A stretch of DNA of 64,000 nucleotides from Laedolimicola ammoniilytica. GTDB lineage: Bacteria; Bacillota; Clostridia; Lachnospirales; Lachnospiraceae. The stretch covers positions 1-64,000 of the forward strand of contig NZ_JAOQKC010000006.1 in the NCBI RefSeq assembly GCF_025567165.1. The letters are read 5' to 3'. Shown in pieces: positions 36,232 to 44,908 of this stretch. Each line of letters starts with the position of its first letter. The stretch's first letter is position 1. Both the position numbers and the translations under genes were made by a program. The notes under the pieces were generated by a model that was not told the origin of the DNA, made no database searches, and was given only the letters and a program-made list of their open reading frames with translations.

Positions 36232-37164
36232 TTAACCCAGCTTTGTGCCCGGCTCTAAATGATAGCCTCTTAAAAAGGCTGCCGTATCCATCCGTTTCTT
36301 TCCCTGAAGCTGAAGCTCTGTTATCTCCAGCGCTCCCTCGCCGCAGGCCACACAGACAGTATCCTTCGTCACTCTTATGATCTCCCCACAGGCGGCATTT
36401 TTATCCGCTCTCTCACAGACCCGCGCAGACCAGATTTTCAGGGTCTTGTCGCCCAGCTTTGTATAAGCGCTGGGCCACGGGTTTAGGCCCCGGATCAGCC
36501 GTTCCAGCTTCACCGCGCTCTGGGTCCAGTTAAGATCCCCCATATCCTTGGTCAGCATCCGCGCATATTCCGTCGGGCTTTCCCCCTGTTTCTCGGGCTT
36601 TAATTCGCCCTTTTCCATCTTCTCCAGCGCTTCCACGCAGAGCTTTGCGCCAAGCCCGCTTAACCGGTCAAAAAGGCTTCCGCCGGTCTCGTCCGCCGCA
36701 AGCTCCAGGCTTCCTTTCAGGAGCATGTCGCCGGTATCCAGCCCCTCGTCCATCTGCATGATGGTCACGCCGCTCTCCTTCTCGCCGTCGATAACCGCCC
36801 ACTGGATCGGGGCCGCGCCGCGGTATTTGGGAAGCAGGGAGGCATGGACGTTGATGCAGCCGTACTGCTTCATTTCCAGAATGGACTTCGGGATGATCTG
36901 GCCAAACGCGATGACTACGATCACATCGGCCTCGGTCTCACGCAGCTTCTCGATCACTTCCGGATCCCGCACCTTCTTCGGCTGGTAGACGGTCAGGCCG
37001 TGCTTTAAGGCCGCCTCTTTCACCGGGGTGGGCTGAAGCTCATGCCCTCTGCCCTTTGGCTTATCCGGCTGGGACACCACCAGGGGAATCTCATGTCCCG
37101 CCGCGATCAGCGCCTCCAGTGTGCCCACAGAAAAATCCGGGGTTCCCATAAATATAATTTTCAT
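36232..37164 (-). CDS. fmt: Methionyl-tRNA formyltransferase
   Basis: Formylates initiator Met-tRNA with 10-formyl-THF. 310 residues. The N-terminal formyltransferase domain shows IFMGTPDFS at the start and NVHASLLPKYRGAAP with the catalytic Asn/His, followed by a C-terminal OB-like domain (about 205-310). The start at 37164 lies nine bases after GAGGAG; the ATG at 37170 is only three bases from it. Peptide deformylase is just upstream, so start and removal of the formyl group are encoded together. Confidence 0.95.
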   Translation of the reverse strand: MKIIFMGTPDFSVGTLEALIAAGHEIPLVVSQPDKPKGRGHELQPTPVKEAALKHGLTVYQPKKVRDPEVIEKLRETEADVIVVIAFGQIIPKSILEMKQYGCINVHASLLPKYRGAAPIQWAVIDGEKESGVTIMQMDEGLDTGDMLLKGSLELAADETGGSLFDRLSGLGAKLCVEALEKMEKGELKPEKQGESPTEYARMLTKDMGDLNWTQSAVKLERLIRGLNPWPSAYTKLGDKTLKIWSARVCERADKNAACGEIIRVTKDTVCVACGEGALEITELQLQGKKRMDTAAFLRGYHLEPGTKLG

Positions 37165-37170
37165 ATGCAT

Positions 37171-37647
37171 TTACTCCTCGTCGTCGCCTGTCTCTACATC
37201 GTAGAGCTCGCCTTCCACCAGATCCACATACAGCTTACCGTCTAGGTGATCCAGCTCGTGGCAGATAGCCCGGGCCAGCAGTCCTTCCGCCTCTACCTCG
37301 TAGCGCTCCATATTCTCGTCGTAGGCTTCCGCCTTTACGTAGTTGGGGCGCTTCACATTGCCGGCCTTGCCCGGGACGCTCAAGCAGCCCTCGCTGCCAT
37401 CCTGCTCGCCTGCGGTCTCCAGAATCCGTGGGTTGATCATGGTATAGGGATGTCCGTCGGTGTCGATGACCACGATGCGCTTCAGGATTCCCACCTGGGG
37501 AGCCGCCAGACCCACGCCCATGGCTTCATACATGGTGTCATACATGTCGTCGATAAGCTCCTGAATCTTCGGAGTCACCTCCCTGACCTCACGACAGTGT
37601 TTGCGGAGAATGTCGTCTCCCAGCTCTCTGATATTTCTGATTGCCAT
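37171..37647 (-). CDS. def: Peptide deformylase
   Basis: Removes the N-formyl group from new proteins. 158 residues with the three motifs of the family: GVGLAAPQVG, EGCLSVPG (metal-binding Cys) and HELDH (HExxH-type metal-binding and catalytic). The end overlaps the Shine-Dalgarno region of fmt. Upstream, 63 bases from priA, lies a small dispersed hairpin repeat (37665-37691). Confidence 0.96.
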   Translation of the reverse strand: MAIRNIRELGDDILRKHCREVREVTPKIQELIDDMYDTMYEAMGVGLAAPQVGILKRIVVIDTDGHPYTMINPRILETAGEQDGSEGCLSVPGKAGNVKRPNYVKAEAYDENMERYEVEAEGLLARAICHELDHLDGKLYVDLVEGELYDVETGDDEE

Positions 37648-37664
37648 TTTTTTCCTTCCTTTCT

Positions 37665-37691
37665 GTTACCGTTCCCTTCGTTCACAGTAAC
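37665..37691. repeat. 27-nt hairpin repeat, second copy
   Basis: Begins GTTACCGTTCCCTTCG and ends CACAGTAAC; it matches 7448-7474 in length and in about 22 of 27 positions. GTTAC/GTAAC ends form a stem. It lies between priA and def inside the operon. Confidence 0.6.
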
Positions 37692-37710
37692 TGTGAATCG
37701 TAGTTTCCCT

Positions 37711-39939
37711 TTAAAAGGGATTCACGGGATCCATATCAAACTGTATATTGAAGGTGGATAGCAGCTTTTCCTTCGGAAGCTCTGCCTCCAGCCATTCCTT
37801 CCATTCTGTTAAATATGCTATTTCCGTACATTTCAGATACAGCACCTTGCGATAGATGTCCTTTAGCTTCGACAGGCCCGGGTCCGAGGGGCCGATGAGG
37901 ACGATTTCCTTTCGGGTATGCGCTGCCGCTAACACCTTCAGCCGCTCCGCACCCCGGTTCAGAGCTTCTTCGTCCTCCGACATGAGGTAAAGCGCCATCA
38001 GGTGGGCCGCCGGAGGATAATTCATCATCCGCCGGAACGCCATTTCCTTTTCAAAAAACGCCTGGTAATCCTGGGCTGCCGCCGTCTCAATGCTGTAGTG
38101 GTCGGGACTGTAGGTCTGAATCACCGCCACTCCGGGCGTGTCGCCCCGGCCTGCCCGGCCCGCCGCCTGCACCAGAAGCTGAAACGTGCGCTCCGCCGCC
38201 CGATAATCGCCCGCATAGAGGGACAGATCCGCCGCCAGCACGCCCACCAGGGTCACTCCCGGAAAATCGTGTCCCTTCACGATCATCTGGGTGCCCACCA
38301 GAATATCGGCCTGTTTCCTGGAAAATGCTTCCAGAATTCGCTCATGGCCGCCCTTCTGCCTCGTGGTATCGAAATCCATCCGCAGGATCCTCGCTCCCGG
38401 AAATGCCTTCGCGGCCGCTTCCGCCACCTGCTGGGTGCCCGCCCGGAACGCTCCGATATAGACCGATCCGCAGGAAGGGCATTTCTTCGGCGCCTGGGTC
38501 TGATAACCGCAGTAATGGCAGACCATCCGACCTCCATGGTGCAGAGATAAGGACACATCGCAATGTGGACATTTTATCACATGTCCGCAGGCTCTGCAAG
38601 AAACAAAGCCCGCATAGCCCCGCCGGTTCAGGAAAAGCATGATCTGCCCACCCTTTCGCAGGCGTTCTTCCATGAGCTCCTTTAACCGGGCACTGAAGAC
38701 GGAGCGGTTTCCCATGCGAAGTTCTTCCCGGAGATCCACCACCTCGGTCTCGGGCATGGCCCGGTTCTCAATGCGAAGCGGCAGCTCGTAAAGCTGATAG
38801 ACGCCTTCTCTGGCCCGCTCGTAGGAATCCACTGACGGCGTGGCCGAACCCAGCACCACGAAGGCCCCGCACATGCGGGCCCGTTCGACGGCCGCCTCCC
38901 TGGCGTGATAGCGGGGGGCGTTTTCACTCTTATAGCTACCCTCATGTTCCTCATCTATGACGATAACGCCCAGATGGGAAAATGGCGTAAATAAGGCGGA
39001 ACGAGGGCCTATCATGACTTTCACCCCGCCCCGTCTGGCCCGCTCAAACTGGTCGTAGCGCTCCCCGGCGGACAGCTTCGAATGGATAATCGACACCTGA
39101 TCGCCAAAACGCCGGTAAAACCGCAGCACCGTCTGAAAGGTCAGAGCAATCTCGGGAATCAGCACGATGGCTTCTTTTCCCTGCTCCAGCACCGACGCAA
39201 TCAGTTCCATATAGACCTCGGTTTTTCCGCTGCCGGTAACGCCGTGAATCAGGGAAGGCCGCAGATCTCCTGCTGCCGCGCGCGCCGCCACATCGTCCAC
39301 AATAGCCTGCTGAGCCGGGTAGAGGGCGAAGGGATGGGCCTGTACCTCTGACGGTCGAATCGGATTTCGGAAAATGGTGTCGGATTCAATACGGATGAGA
39401 CCGAGTTCTGTCAGCTTCCGGGCTGTGGCGGCGGTCAGGCCAAGAGCCTTCTGGGCTTCCGCGTAGTCCAAGCTGGCCTGCTCCAGCAGAGCTTTTAAGA
39501 TGCGGACCCGGGCGGTCTGGTGCTTTCGTTCCATTTCTGCCAGTACGGCTTCGGCTTCTTCCCTGGGAACCGCCAGCCGTACTTCCCTGGAAATTTTTTC
39601 CTGTACACTCTTTTTTACCGGAAGCACCGTTTTCAGAGCCTGGTTCATAGTGGAGCCGTAAGTGCGGCGCATCCAGGCTGCCAGGGCGATGAGCTGCCCC
39701 TCCAGCCGAATGCCCTTTTCCGCCAGTCCCAGGATGGGCTTCAGCTTCCCCTCATCCCACTCGCAGTTATCGGTCAGCTCCAATACGTATCCGGTCAGGA
39801 TCCGACCCCCATTTCCGAAGGGAACCCGAACCTGCATGCCCTCTTTTAAGATGTCCTGCAGTTCCTCCGGAATCCGGTACTGGAAGGTCCGATCCAGCTT
39901 TTCCAGGGAGATATCTACGATGATATTGGCAAATTTCAC
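37711..39939 (-). CDS. priA: Primosomal protein N', replication restart helicase
   Basis: Reloads the replisome at stalled forks. 742 residues: an N-terminal 3'-end-binding domain (to about 105), winged helix, helicase core with Walker A GVTGSGKTEVYME and the DEEH box (VIDEEHEGSYKS), and a zinc-binding insert with four CxxC pairs (CRACGHVIKCPHC, then CHYCG and CPSCGS). The start overlaps the end of murE by four bases (ATGA). Confidence 0.96.
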   Translation of the reverse strand: MKFANIIVDISLEKLDRTFQYRIPEELQDILKEGMQVRVPFGNGGRILTGYVLELTDNCEWDEGKLKPILGLAEKGIRLEGQLIALAAWMRRTYGSTMNQALKTVLPVKKSVQEKISREVRLAVPREEAEAVLAEMERKHQTARVRILKALLEQASLDYAEAQKALGLTAATARKLTELGLIRIESDTIFRNPIRPSEVQAHPFALYPAQQAIVDDVAARAAAGDLRPSLIHGVTGSGKTEVYMELIASVLEQGKEAIVLIPEIALTFQTVLRFYRRFGDQVSIIHSKLSAGERYDQFERARRGGVKVMIGPRSALFTPFSHLGVIVIDEEHEGSYKSENAPRYHAREAAVERARMCGAFVVLGSATPSVDSYERAREGVYQLYELPLRIENRAMPETEVVDLREELRMGNRSVFSARLKELMEERLRKGGQIMLFLNRRGYAGFVSCRACGHVIKCPHCDVSLSLHHGGRMVCHYCGYQTQAPKKCPSCGSVYIGAFRAGTQQVAEAAAKAFPGARILRMDFDTTRQKGGHERILEAFSRKQADILVGTQMIVKGHDFPGVTLVGVLAADLSLYAGDYRAAERTFQLLVQAAGRAGRGDTPGVAVIQTYSPDHYSIETAAAQDYQAFFEKEMAFRRMMNYPPAAHLMALYLMSEDEEALNRGAERLKVLAAAHTRKEIVLIGPSDPGLSKLKDIYRKVLYLKCTEIAYLTEWKEWLEAELPKEKLLSTFNIQFDMDPVNPF

Positions 39940-41405
39940 TTTCTACCTAACTCCTCCAGAACCTCCGCAATCAGCACCCGCTCATCCATGGGATGCTTGA
40001 CGCCGCAGATTTCCTGATAGTCTTCGTGACCCTTTCCGGCCAGGACAATGACGTCGCCGGGCTGGCCATGCTCGATGACGTAGCGGATGGCTTCTTTCCG
40101 GTCGATGATTTCCACGTATTTTCCACTGGTTTTACCGATGCCGATCTTGATGTCGTCGATGATGGCCTGGGGTTCCTCGAAGCGGGGGTTATCGGAGGTG
40201 ATAACGGTCAGATCCGCCAAATTGCCGGACACCTCACCCATCTCATAGCGGCGCAGCTTGGAGCGGTTGCCGCCGCAGCCAAACAGGCAGACCAGACGCT
40301 TCGGGTTGTATTCCTTTAAGGTAGTCAGCAGACTTTCCAGGCTCATGGCATTGTGGGCATAGTCGATCATCAGGGTGAAGTCGTCGGAGACCTTCACCTT
40401 CTCGATACGGCCCTTGGTCTGTACCACCTCCAGGGCTGCCAGCATATCCTCCTTCGGAATGTCAAAATGACGGCAGACCGCGATAGCCACCAGAGAATTA
40501 TATACACTGAAGCGGCCCGGCATATCGATTTCCACATCGAAATCCATGAGGCCGGATACGTGATAGTCTACGCCCAGGAAGCCCGGACGATTCACCAGTT
40601 TCAGATCGGACGCCCGGAGATCCGCTTTCTCGGAAAAGCCGTAGGTCTCCACCTTACAGGTATGGCCCTGCAGGATATCGTCGCAGTGCGCGTCGTCCAC
40701 ATTGACCAGACCTAAATCGCACTGGCGGAACAGGCGGCTCTTGCACTCCATGTATTCCTCGAAGCTGGCGTGCTCATTTTCCCCGATGTGATCAGGTGCC
40801 AGATTCGTGAAAATGCCGATATCAAACTGGATGCCCGCGGTGCGGTGGAGCTTCAGGCCCTGGGAGGATACCTCCATGACGACCACCTTGCAGCCCGCCT
40901 CCACCATCTGGGCGAAGTATTCCTGCACCTCGTAGGACTCCGGCGTGGTGTTGTGGGCCGGGATGTGCCTGTCGCCGATGATAACTTCGATGGTGCCGAT
41001 AAGGCCGGTGGGGATACCAGCATGCTCCAGGATGGATCGGATCATGAAGGTAGTGGTGGTCTTGCCCTTGGTTCCGGTAATGCCGATGACCTTCAGCTTC
41101 TTCGCCGGATACTGGAAGTAAGCTGCGGATATCAGGGCCAGGGCGTAGCGGGTATCTTCCACCAGTACGACAGTCGTGCCCGCCGGTACGTCCACAGGGC
41201 GCTCGGCCACGATGACTACCGCGCCGTTCTTCGCCGCCTCGCCTGCCACGTCGTGGCTATCGAAGGTAGCGCCCTTGATGCAGACGAACATGCACTCCTT
41301 CTTTACTTTTCTGGTATTATATACAAGCTCGCTGACGTTGACGTCGATGCTGCCGCTTACGACTTCATATTTCAGATCTTTCAGTAATTCGCGTGCTGCT
41401 CTCAT
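39936..41405 (-). CDS. murE: UDP-MurNAc-tripeptide synthetase (meso-DAP adding)
   Basis: Adds the third amino acid to the peptidoglycan stem peptide in the cytoplasm. 489 residues with the Mur ligase order: an N-terminal UDP-MurNAc domain, ATP site GTKGKTTTTFM near 113, the NTTPES element, and the C-terminal domain with SDNPRFEEP. The DNPR motif is the known marker for meso-diaminopimelate specificity. The binding site is GAGGAGG. It appears to be the first gene of the operon that runs to thiN; a short inverted repeat (41435-41458) lies in its leader. Confidence 0.95.
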   Translation of the reverse strand: MRAARELLKDLKYEVVSGSIDVNVSELVYNTRKVKKECMFVCIKGATFDSHDVAGEAAKNGAVVIVAERPVDVPAGTTVVLVEDTRYALALISAAYFQYPAKKLKVIGITGTKGKTTTTFMIRSILEHAGIPTGLIGTIEVIIGDRHIPAHNTTPESYEVQEYFAQMVEAGCKVVVMEVSSQGLKLHRTAGIQFDIGIFTNLAPDHIGENEHASFEEYMECKSRLFRQCDLGLVNVDDAHCDDILQGHTCKVETYGFSEKADLRASDLKLVNRPGFLGVDYHVSGLMDFDVEIDMPGRFSVYNSLVAIAVCRHFDIPKEDMLAALEVVQTKGRIEKVKVSDDFTLMIDYAHNAMSLESLLTTLKEYNPKRLVCLFGCGGNRSKLRRYEMGEVSGNLADLTVITSDNPRFEEPQAIIDDIKIGIGKTSGKYVEIIDRKEAIRYVIEHGQPGDVIVLAGKGHEDYQEICGVKHPMDERVLIAEVLEELGRK

Positions 41406-41434
41406 GCTACTGCCTCCTCATGCTAAAACCATTC

Positions 41435-41458
41435 AAAATCATTTATGCCAATGATTTT
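41435..41458. repeat. Inverted repeat in the murE leader
   Basis: AAAATCATT, six-base spacer, AATGATTTT: a perfect 9-bp dyad about 30 bases before the murE start. It could be an operator or a weak hairpin; no regulator is identified. Confidence 0.4.
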
Positions 41459-41514
41459 ATTTTTAACTTCTATATTTTATGGTTCTGATAATAATCTCAA
41501 TTCTAATAGATGCG

Positions 41515-42393
41515 TTATTTTTCAACCACGATCTCGTAAGCGGTCCGGAAGCTCTTCCCGGCCTCCAGGCTCTGCTCGCCGTATTTATCCTTCAGCTCGC
41601 CGGTAAAGCCCTTGTTATCGCAACGGCCCAGCCAGGGCTCCAGGCAGATGAACGGAGCGTTCTTTTGTACCGGAGACCAGATGCCTACGTGCTGCGCGTC
41701 CGGGCAAATGAGCGTAACGCGCCCGGTTCCGTCTGCTTCTTCCAGCGTGACCTTCTTGACCTGGCCCTCATCGAAAACCATGGTGTCGGCGTCGAAGGTG
41801 TGCTCACCCACCGTGTATACGTGGTCTGTCAGCGTCAACATCACCGGATGCTCCGCATCCGCGGTTCCGGTGGGCAGGTCGATGCCGGTACAGGACAATT
41901 TGTCCAAGCCATCGAATACCAGACGGCAGCCCATGACGGAATCCACGTTGAAGGCCGGATGGCCGCCGATAGAGTAATACAGGGTCTTGGTATCGGTATT
42001 TTTGACCGTCCACTCTACGCTGATATGATTTTCTGTAAGTCTGTGGGTGACCAGAAGCTCGAAGTTGAACGGGTAATTCTTCTTTGTGATTTCTGTGGAT
42101 ACCAGACGATGCGTCACGGCCTCCGAGCTTAACTCCACGCACTCAAACTCGCTGTCCCGGGCGAAGCCATGGGCGCTCATGGAGTACTCTGTTCCTTCAT
42201 AATGATAGACGCCGCCGTTCAGTTTACCTACAAAAGGAAACAGAATTGGGGAATGACGTCCCCAGTATTTGGGGTCTGCGTTCCACAGCACTTCACGCTC
42301 TTTCTTCTTATCATATACTCTGGAAAGCTCCGCGCCTGCGTCGCTCACCTCTACTACCAGATATGCATTTTCCAGTGTCCGCATTTCTGCCAT
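41515..42393 (-). CDS. Aldose 1-epimerase-family protein
   Basis: A 292-residue galactose-mutarotase-fold protein. It looks like the broad 'aldose 1-epimerase family' (YeaD/LacX-like) rather than a true GalM: GAELSRVYDKKKEREVLW near the start, GRHSPILFPFVGKL, MSAHGFARDSEFE (candidate catalytic His) and GGHPAFNV (second His). Likely a mutarotase for an unknown sugar. The start at 42393 is chosen because AGGAGG is seven bases upstream; the ATG at 42399 is one base from it. A promoter lies at 42581-42610 and the leader of about 180 nt contains a stable inverted repeat. Confidence 0.85.
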   Translation of the reverse strand: MAEMRTLENAYLVVEVSDAGAELSRVYDKKKEREVLWNADPKYWGRHSPILFPFVGKLNGGVYHYEGTEYSMSAHGFARDSEFECVELSSEAVTHRLVSTEITKKNYPFNFELLVTHRLTENHISVEWTVKNTDTKTLYYSIGGHPAFNVDSVMGCRLVFDGLDKLSCTGIDLPTGTADAEHPVMLTLTDHVYTVGEHTFDADTMVFDEGQVKKVTLEEADGTGRVTLICPDAQHVGIWSPVQKNAPFICLEPWLGRCDNKGFTGELKDKYGEQSLEAGKSFRTAYEIVVEK

Positions 42394-42503
42394 CTCCATA
42401 CCTCCTGCCCGGCCATACCGCCGGTTTTTCTTCTCTTTCACCCGCCGTCCCGCTCTGTAAGCCATCCGGCAAAAAAGAGTGTGCATCCCCCGGAGGGGTT
42501 TTT

Positions 42504-42560
42504 GCTCTATAGGAAGCATGACTTTCGTGCTTTCCTGTAACATGGTGTTTCCTATAGAGC
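42504..42560. repeat. Inverted repeat in the leader of the aldose-epimerase gene
   Basis: A 12-bp perfect pair, GCTCTATAGGAA and TTCCTATAGAGC, encloses a second small hairpin (AGCA...TGCT). It lies right at the 5' end of the predicted transcript, so it could form an RNA stem or be an operator dyad. No known riboswitch class is recognised. Confidence 0.6.
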
Positions 42561-42580
42561 AGGATATCATGTCTGGCGAC

Positions 42581-42610
42581 ATTATATCATATTCTCCCTT
42601 CCTTTTCCAA
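42581..42610 (-). promoter_or_regulatory. Promoter for the aldose-epimerase gene
   Basis: Minus strand: TTGGAA, 18-base spacer, TATAAT with an upstream TG one base before it (TGATATAAT). Confidence 0.65.
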
Positions 42611-42725
42611 TCCTTACAGTGATTTTCGTTTCTCTTAAGTATTCGTTAAGGAAATCCGTCCTTTTTTTATCATTCTTTTAGAATCTGGACATACTTTGAA
42701 CACATTTCCTGCGTATAATAAACGT

Positions 42726-42806
42726 CAGATAGTTGATTAAGACATCACTATCTCCCCCCTCATAAGAAAAAGAAAAGCCGCCCGGTATCCGGGCGGCTTT
42801 TCTTGG
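42726..42806 (+). ncRNA. Candidate small RNA of about 80 nt
   Basis: A TATAAT at 42714-42719 is followed by a hairpin (AGATAGT...ACTATCT, 42727-42753), a single-stranded C-rich stretch (CTCCCCCCTC) and a 13-bp terminator hairpin with a T-tail. The layout is that of a Gram-positive sRNA whose C-rich loop could pair with Shine-Dalgarno sequences. The -35 element is weak, and no annotated plus-strand gene upstream would otherwise need this terminator. No known RNA family is recognised. Confidence 0.35.
42773..42801. terminator. Strong bidirectional terminator hairpin
   Basis: AAAAGCCGCCCGG and its exact complement around a three-base loop; T-rich tails exist on both strands (the better one on the minus strand). 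Confidence 0.85.
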
Positions 42807-42886
42807 TTTTCAGGAGAATACTATTTGCATTTTGGGTATGAAAGTGGTAGTATAGACATATCATAAAGAAAGGGGATACCGCTAAC

Positions 42887-43135
42887 GTGGCAACATTAGC
42901 AAAGCTAATGCAGGCTACTTTAAGCGGAACACAGGACCGGAATATCCGATTTTCGGACCTGCAGAAAGTACTTACTGCATTTGGTTTTCAATGCAGAATC
43001 AGAGGAGACCATTTTATTTACTGGAAAAATGGCATAGATGAAATCATAAACCTTCAACCTGACGGCAGCAAAGCCAAGCCCTATCAGGTCAAACAAATTC
43101 GTAACCTGATTTTAAAGTATCATTTGGAGGTGTGA
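42887..43135 (+). CDS. hicA: HicA-family toxin (mRNA interferase)
   Basis: An 82-residue HicA-like toxin. HicA toxins are small double-stranded-RNA-binding-fold nucleases that cleave mRNA with one catalytic His. The core here is FSDLQKVLTAFGFQCRIRGD then HFIYWKNG; the His of GDHFIY is the candidate catalytic residue. The C-terminus KPYQVKQIRNLILKY is typical. The start is a GTG with AAAGGGG about ten bases upstream; an internal ATG eight codons in is possible. It precedes the antitoxin gene, the usual hicAB order. Confidence 0.88.
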   Translation: MATLAKLMQATLSGTQDRNIRFSDLQKVLTAFGFQCRIRGDHFIYWKNGIDEIINLQPDGSKAKPYQVKQIRNLILKYHLEV

Positions 43136-43137
43136 AA

Positions 43138-43347
43138 ATGCCAAAATATGAACGCATTATTTTCTGGTCTGAGGATGACCAAAAATGGCTTGTAGATGTC
43201 CCCGAGCTTCCCGGATGCATGGCTGATGGCGACACACCAGCCAAGGCCCTGGAAAATGTCGAAAAGATTATCGCCGATTGGCTTGCTACAGCCAGAGAAT
43301 TAGGCCGGGAAATCCCCGTCCCCAAAGGCAGACTTGCCGTAATTTAA
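43138..43347 (+). CDS. hicB: HicB-family antitoxin
   Basis: A 69-residue HicB-type antitoxin with the degenerate RNase H-like fold: YERIIFWSEDDQKWLVDVP, ELPGCMADGDTPAKALEN, and a short C-terminal tail. There is no separate DNA-binding domain, so this is the short form. The ATG at 43138 lies seven bases after GGAGG and two bases after the hicA stop; the pair is translationally coupled. It neutralises the toxin next to it (family knowledge). Confidence 0.88.
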   Translation: MPKYERIIFWSEDDQKWLVDVPELPGCMADGDTPAKALENVEKIIADWLATARELGREIPVPKGRLAVI

Positions 43348-43392
43348 CTAAAAATAACAGGTGCAAAGCTTTCTGCTTAATACCTGCTTTCC

Positions 43393-43463
43393 GCAGATAT
43401 AGTTCATCGGTAGAACACCAGCTTCCCAAGCTGGGGAGGCGGGTTCGATTCCCGTTATCTGCT
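43393..43463 (+). tRNA. tRNA-Gly(CCC)
   Basis: A 71-nt cloverleaf: acceptor GCAGATA pairs with TATCTGC, D arm GTTC...GAAC, anticodon arm CCAGC-TTCCCAA-GCTGG (anticodon CCC, reading GGG), T arm CGGG-TTCGATT-CCCG, discriminator T. CCA is not encoded. It lies 45 bases after hicB and is followed by a terminator. Confidence 0.93.
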
Positions 43464-43467
43464 CTAC

Positions 43468-43516
43468 AGGATAGAAAACCTGCCGGATTCCATATCCGAC
43501 AGGCTTTTTTCTATCC
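43468..43516. terminator. Bidirectional terminator between tRNA-Gly and radA
   Basis: The arms CCTGCCGGAT and ATCCGACAGG, with outer GGATAGAAAA/TTTTTCTATCC pairing, give a long stem. Each strand ends in a T-tract. Confidence 0.88.
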
Positions 43517-43522
43517 TTATTT

Positions 43523-44887
43523 TTACGAAATCGCCCTTACCGCGTCCCCGACGCTGCGGACGCCAATGAGACGGACACCCTTCACATCGCCGATCTGCTC
43601 CCGGCAGACCTCCGGAAGAATCACTGTGGTGAAGCCAAGCTTCTTCGCCTCCTGGACCCGCTGGGCAGCCTGGCTGACAGCGCGGACCTCTCCGCTCAGG
43701 CCCACCTCGCCAAAGGCGAGCACCTTTTCGTCAATGGCCTGATCCCGGCTGCTGGACACGATAGCCAGCACCACGCCCAAATCGATGGCCGGTTCGTTGA
43801 TTCGGATCCCGCCTGCGATATTCACGTAGACGTCGCTGCCGGAAAGATGCAGATTCAGCCGTTTCTCCAGCACCGCCAGCAACAGATTCACCCGGTTATA
43901 ATCCATACCCGCTGCGGTACGCCGAGGCATGGCCAGCTGGCTTCGGGCCACCAGAGCCTGAATCTCCAGCAGGATGGGTCTGGTACCCTCCATGGAACAG
44001 GCCACGATGGAGCCGGAGGCTTCCTCCGGTCGGCCGTTCAGCATAAACTGGGAAGGATTCTCAACCTCTGCCAGCCCGCTCTCCCGCATTTCAAACACAC
44101 CAATCTCGTTGGTCGAACCAAACCGATTCTTCACGGCCCGCAAAATTCGATAAGAAGCGTGCCGGTCTCCCTCAAAATACAGCACCGTATCTACCATATG
44201 CTCCAGCACGCGGGGACCCGCCACCGTACCTTCCTTGGTCACGTGGCCTACGATGAAGATTGAGATTCCCAGTCCCTTGGCCAGCTGCATCAGCACCGAT
44301 GTGGACTCCCGGACCTGGGACACGCTGCCCGGGGCGGAGCTTACGTCCTCATTGTACATGGTCTGAATGGAGTCGATGATCACGACCTCCGGCTTATTAT
44401 TTCGGATCGTATCTCCGATCAGCTCCAGATTCGTCTCACAGAACAGCCGAAGCTTATCGGAAAACTGCCCGATGCGCTCAGCCCGCAGCTTAATCTGCTT
44501 TAAGGACTCCTCACCGGAAATGTATAACACCTCATGCCCGTCGTCCGCCAGCTTCTGGCAGACCTGCAAAAGCAGGGTAGACTTTCCGATACCGGGATCG
44601 CCGCCCACCAGCACCAGGGAGCCCGGCACGATGCCGCCGCCCAGAACCCGATCCAGCTCCTGCATCCGGGTGGTCACCCGGTCTTCTTCCTTTGTCTCAA
44701 TCGAAGAAAGGCAGACCGGACCACCGGCTGCCCTTCTTTCGTGTACCTTCGCGGTACTTTTCTTTTCTACCGTTTCTTCTACAAAGGTGTTCCATTCCCG
44801 ACAGCCGGGGCACTGCCCCATCCACTTGGGGGATTCATACCCACAGCTCTGACAGAAATACACCGTAGAGGTCTTTCCTTTTGCCAT
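43523..44887 (-). CDS. radA: DNA repair protein RadA
   Basis: A RecA-like ATPase that promotes branch migration in recombinational repair. 454 residues: a C4 zinc finger (CQSCGYESPKWMGQCPGC near the start), a RecA core with Walker A GGDPGIGKSTLLLQ, the RadA-specific KNRFGSTNE motif, and a C-terminal Lon-like domain (from about 300). The start MAKGKTS at 44887 is five bases after AGGAG; the GTG at 44893 overlaps that site. Confidence 0.96.
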   Translation of the reverse strand: MAKGKTSTVYFCQSCGYESPKWMGQCPGCREWNTFVEETVEKKSTAKVHERRAAGGPVCLSSIETKEEDRVTTRMQELDRVLGGGIVPGSLVLVGGDPGIGKSTLLLQVCQKLADDGHEVLYISGEESLKQIKLRAERIGQFSDKLRLFCETNLELIGDTIRNNKPEVVIIDSIQTMYNEDVSSAPGSVSQVRESTSVLMQLAKGLGISIFIVGHVTKEGTVAGPRVLEHMVDTVLYFEGDRHASYRILRAVKNRFGSTNEIGVFEMRESGLAEVENPSQFMLNGRPEEASGSIVACSMEGTRPILLEIQALVARSQLAMPRRTAAGMDYNRVNLLLAVLEKRLNLHLSGSDVYVNIAGGIRINEPAIDLGVVLAIVSSSRDQAIDEKVLAFGEVGLSGEVRAVSQAAQRVQEAKKLGFTTVILPEVCREQIGDVKGVRLIGVRSVGDAVRAIS

Positions 44888-44908
44888 GTTCACTCCTGAA
44901 TCATGCTC

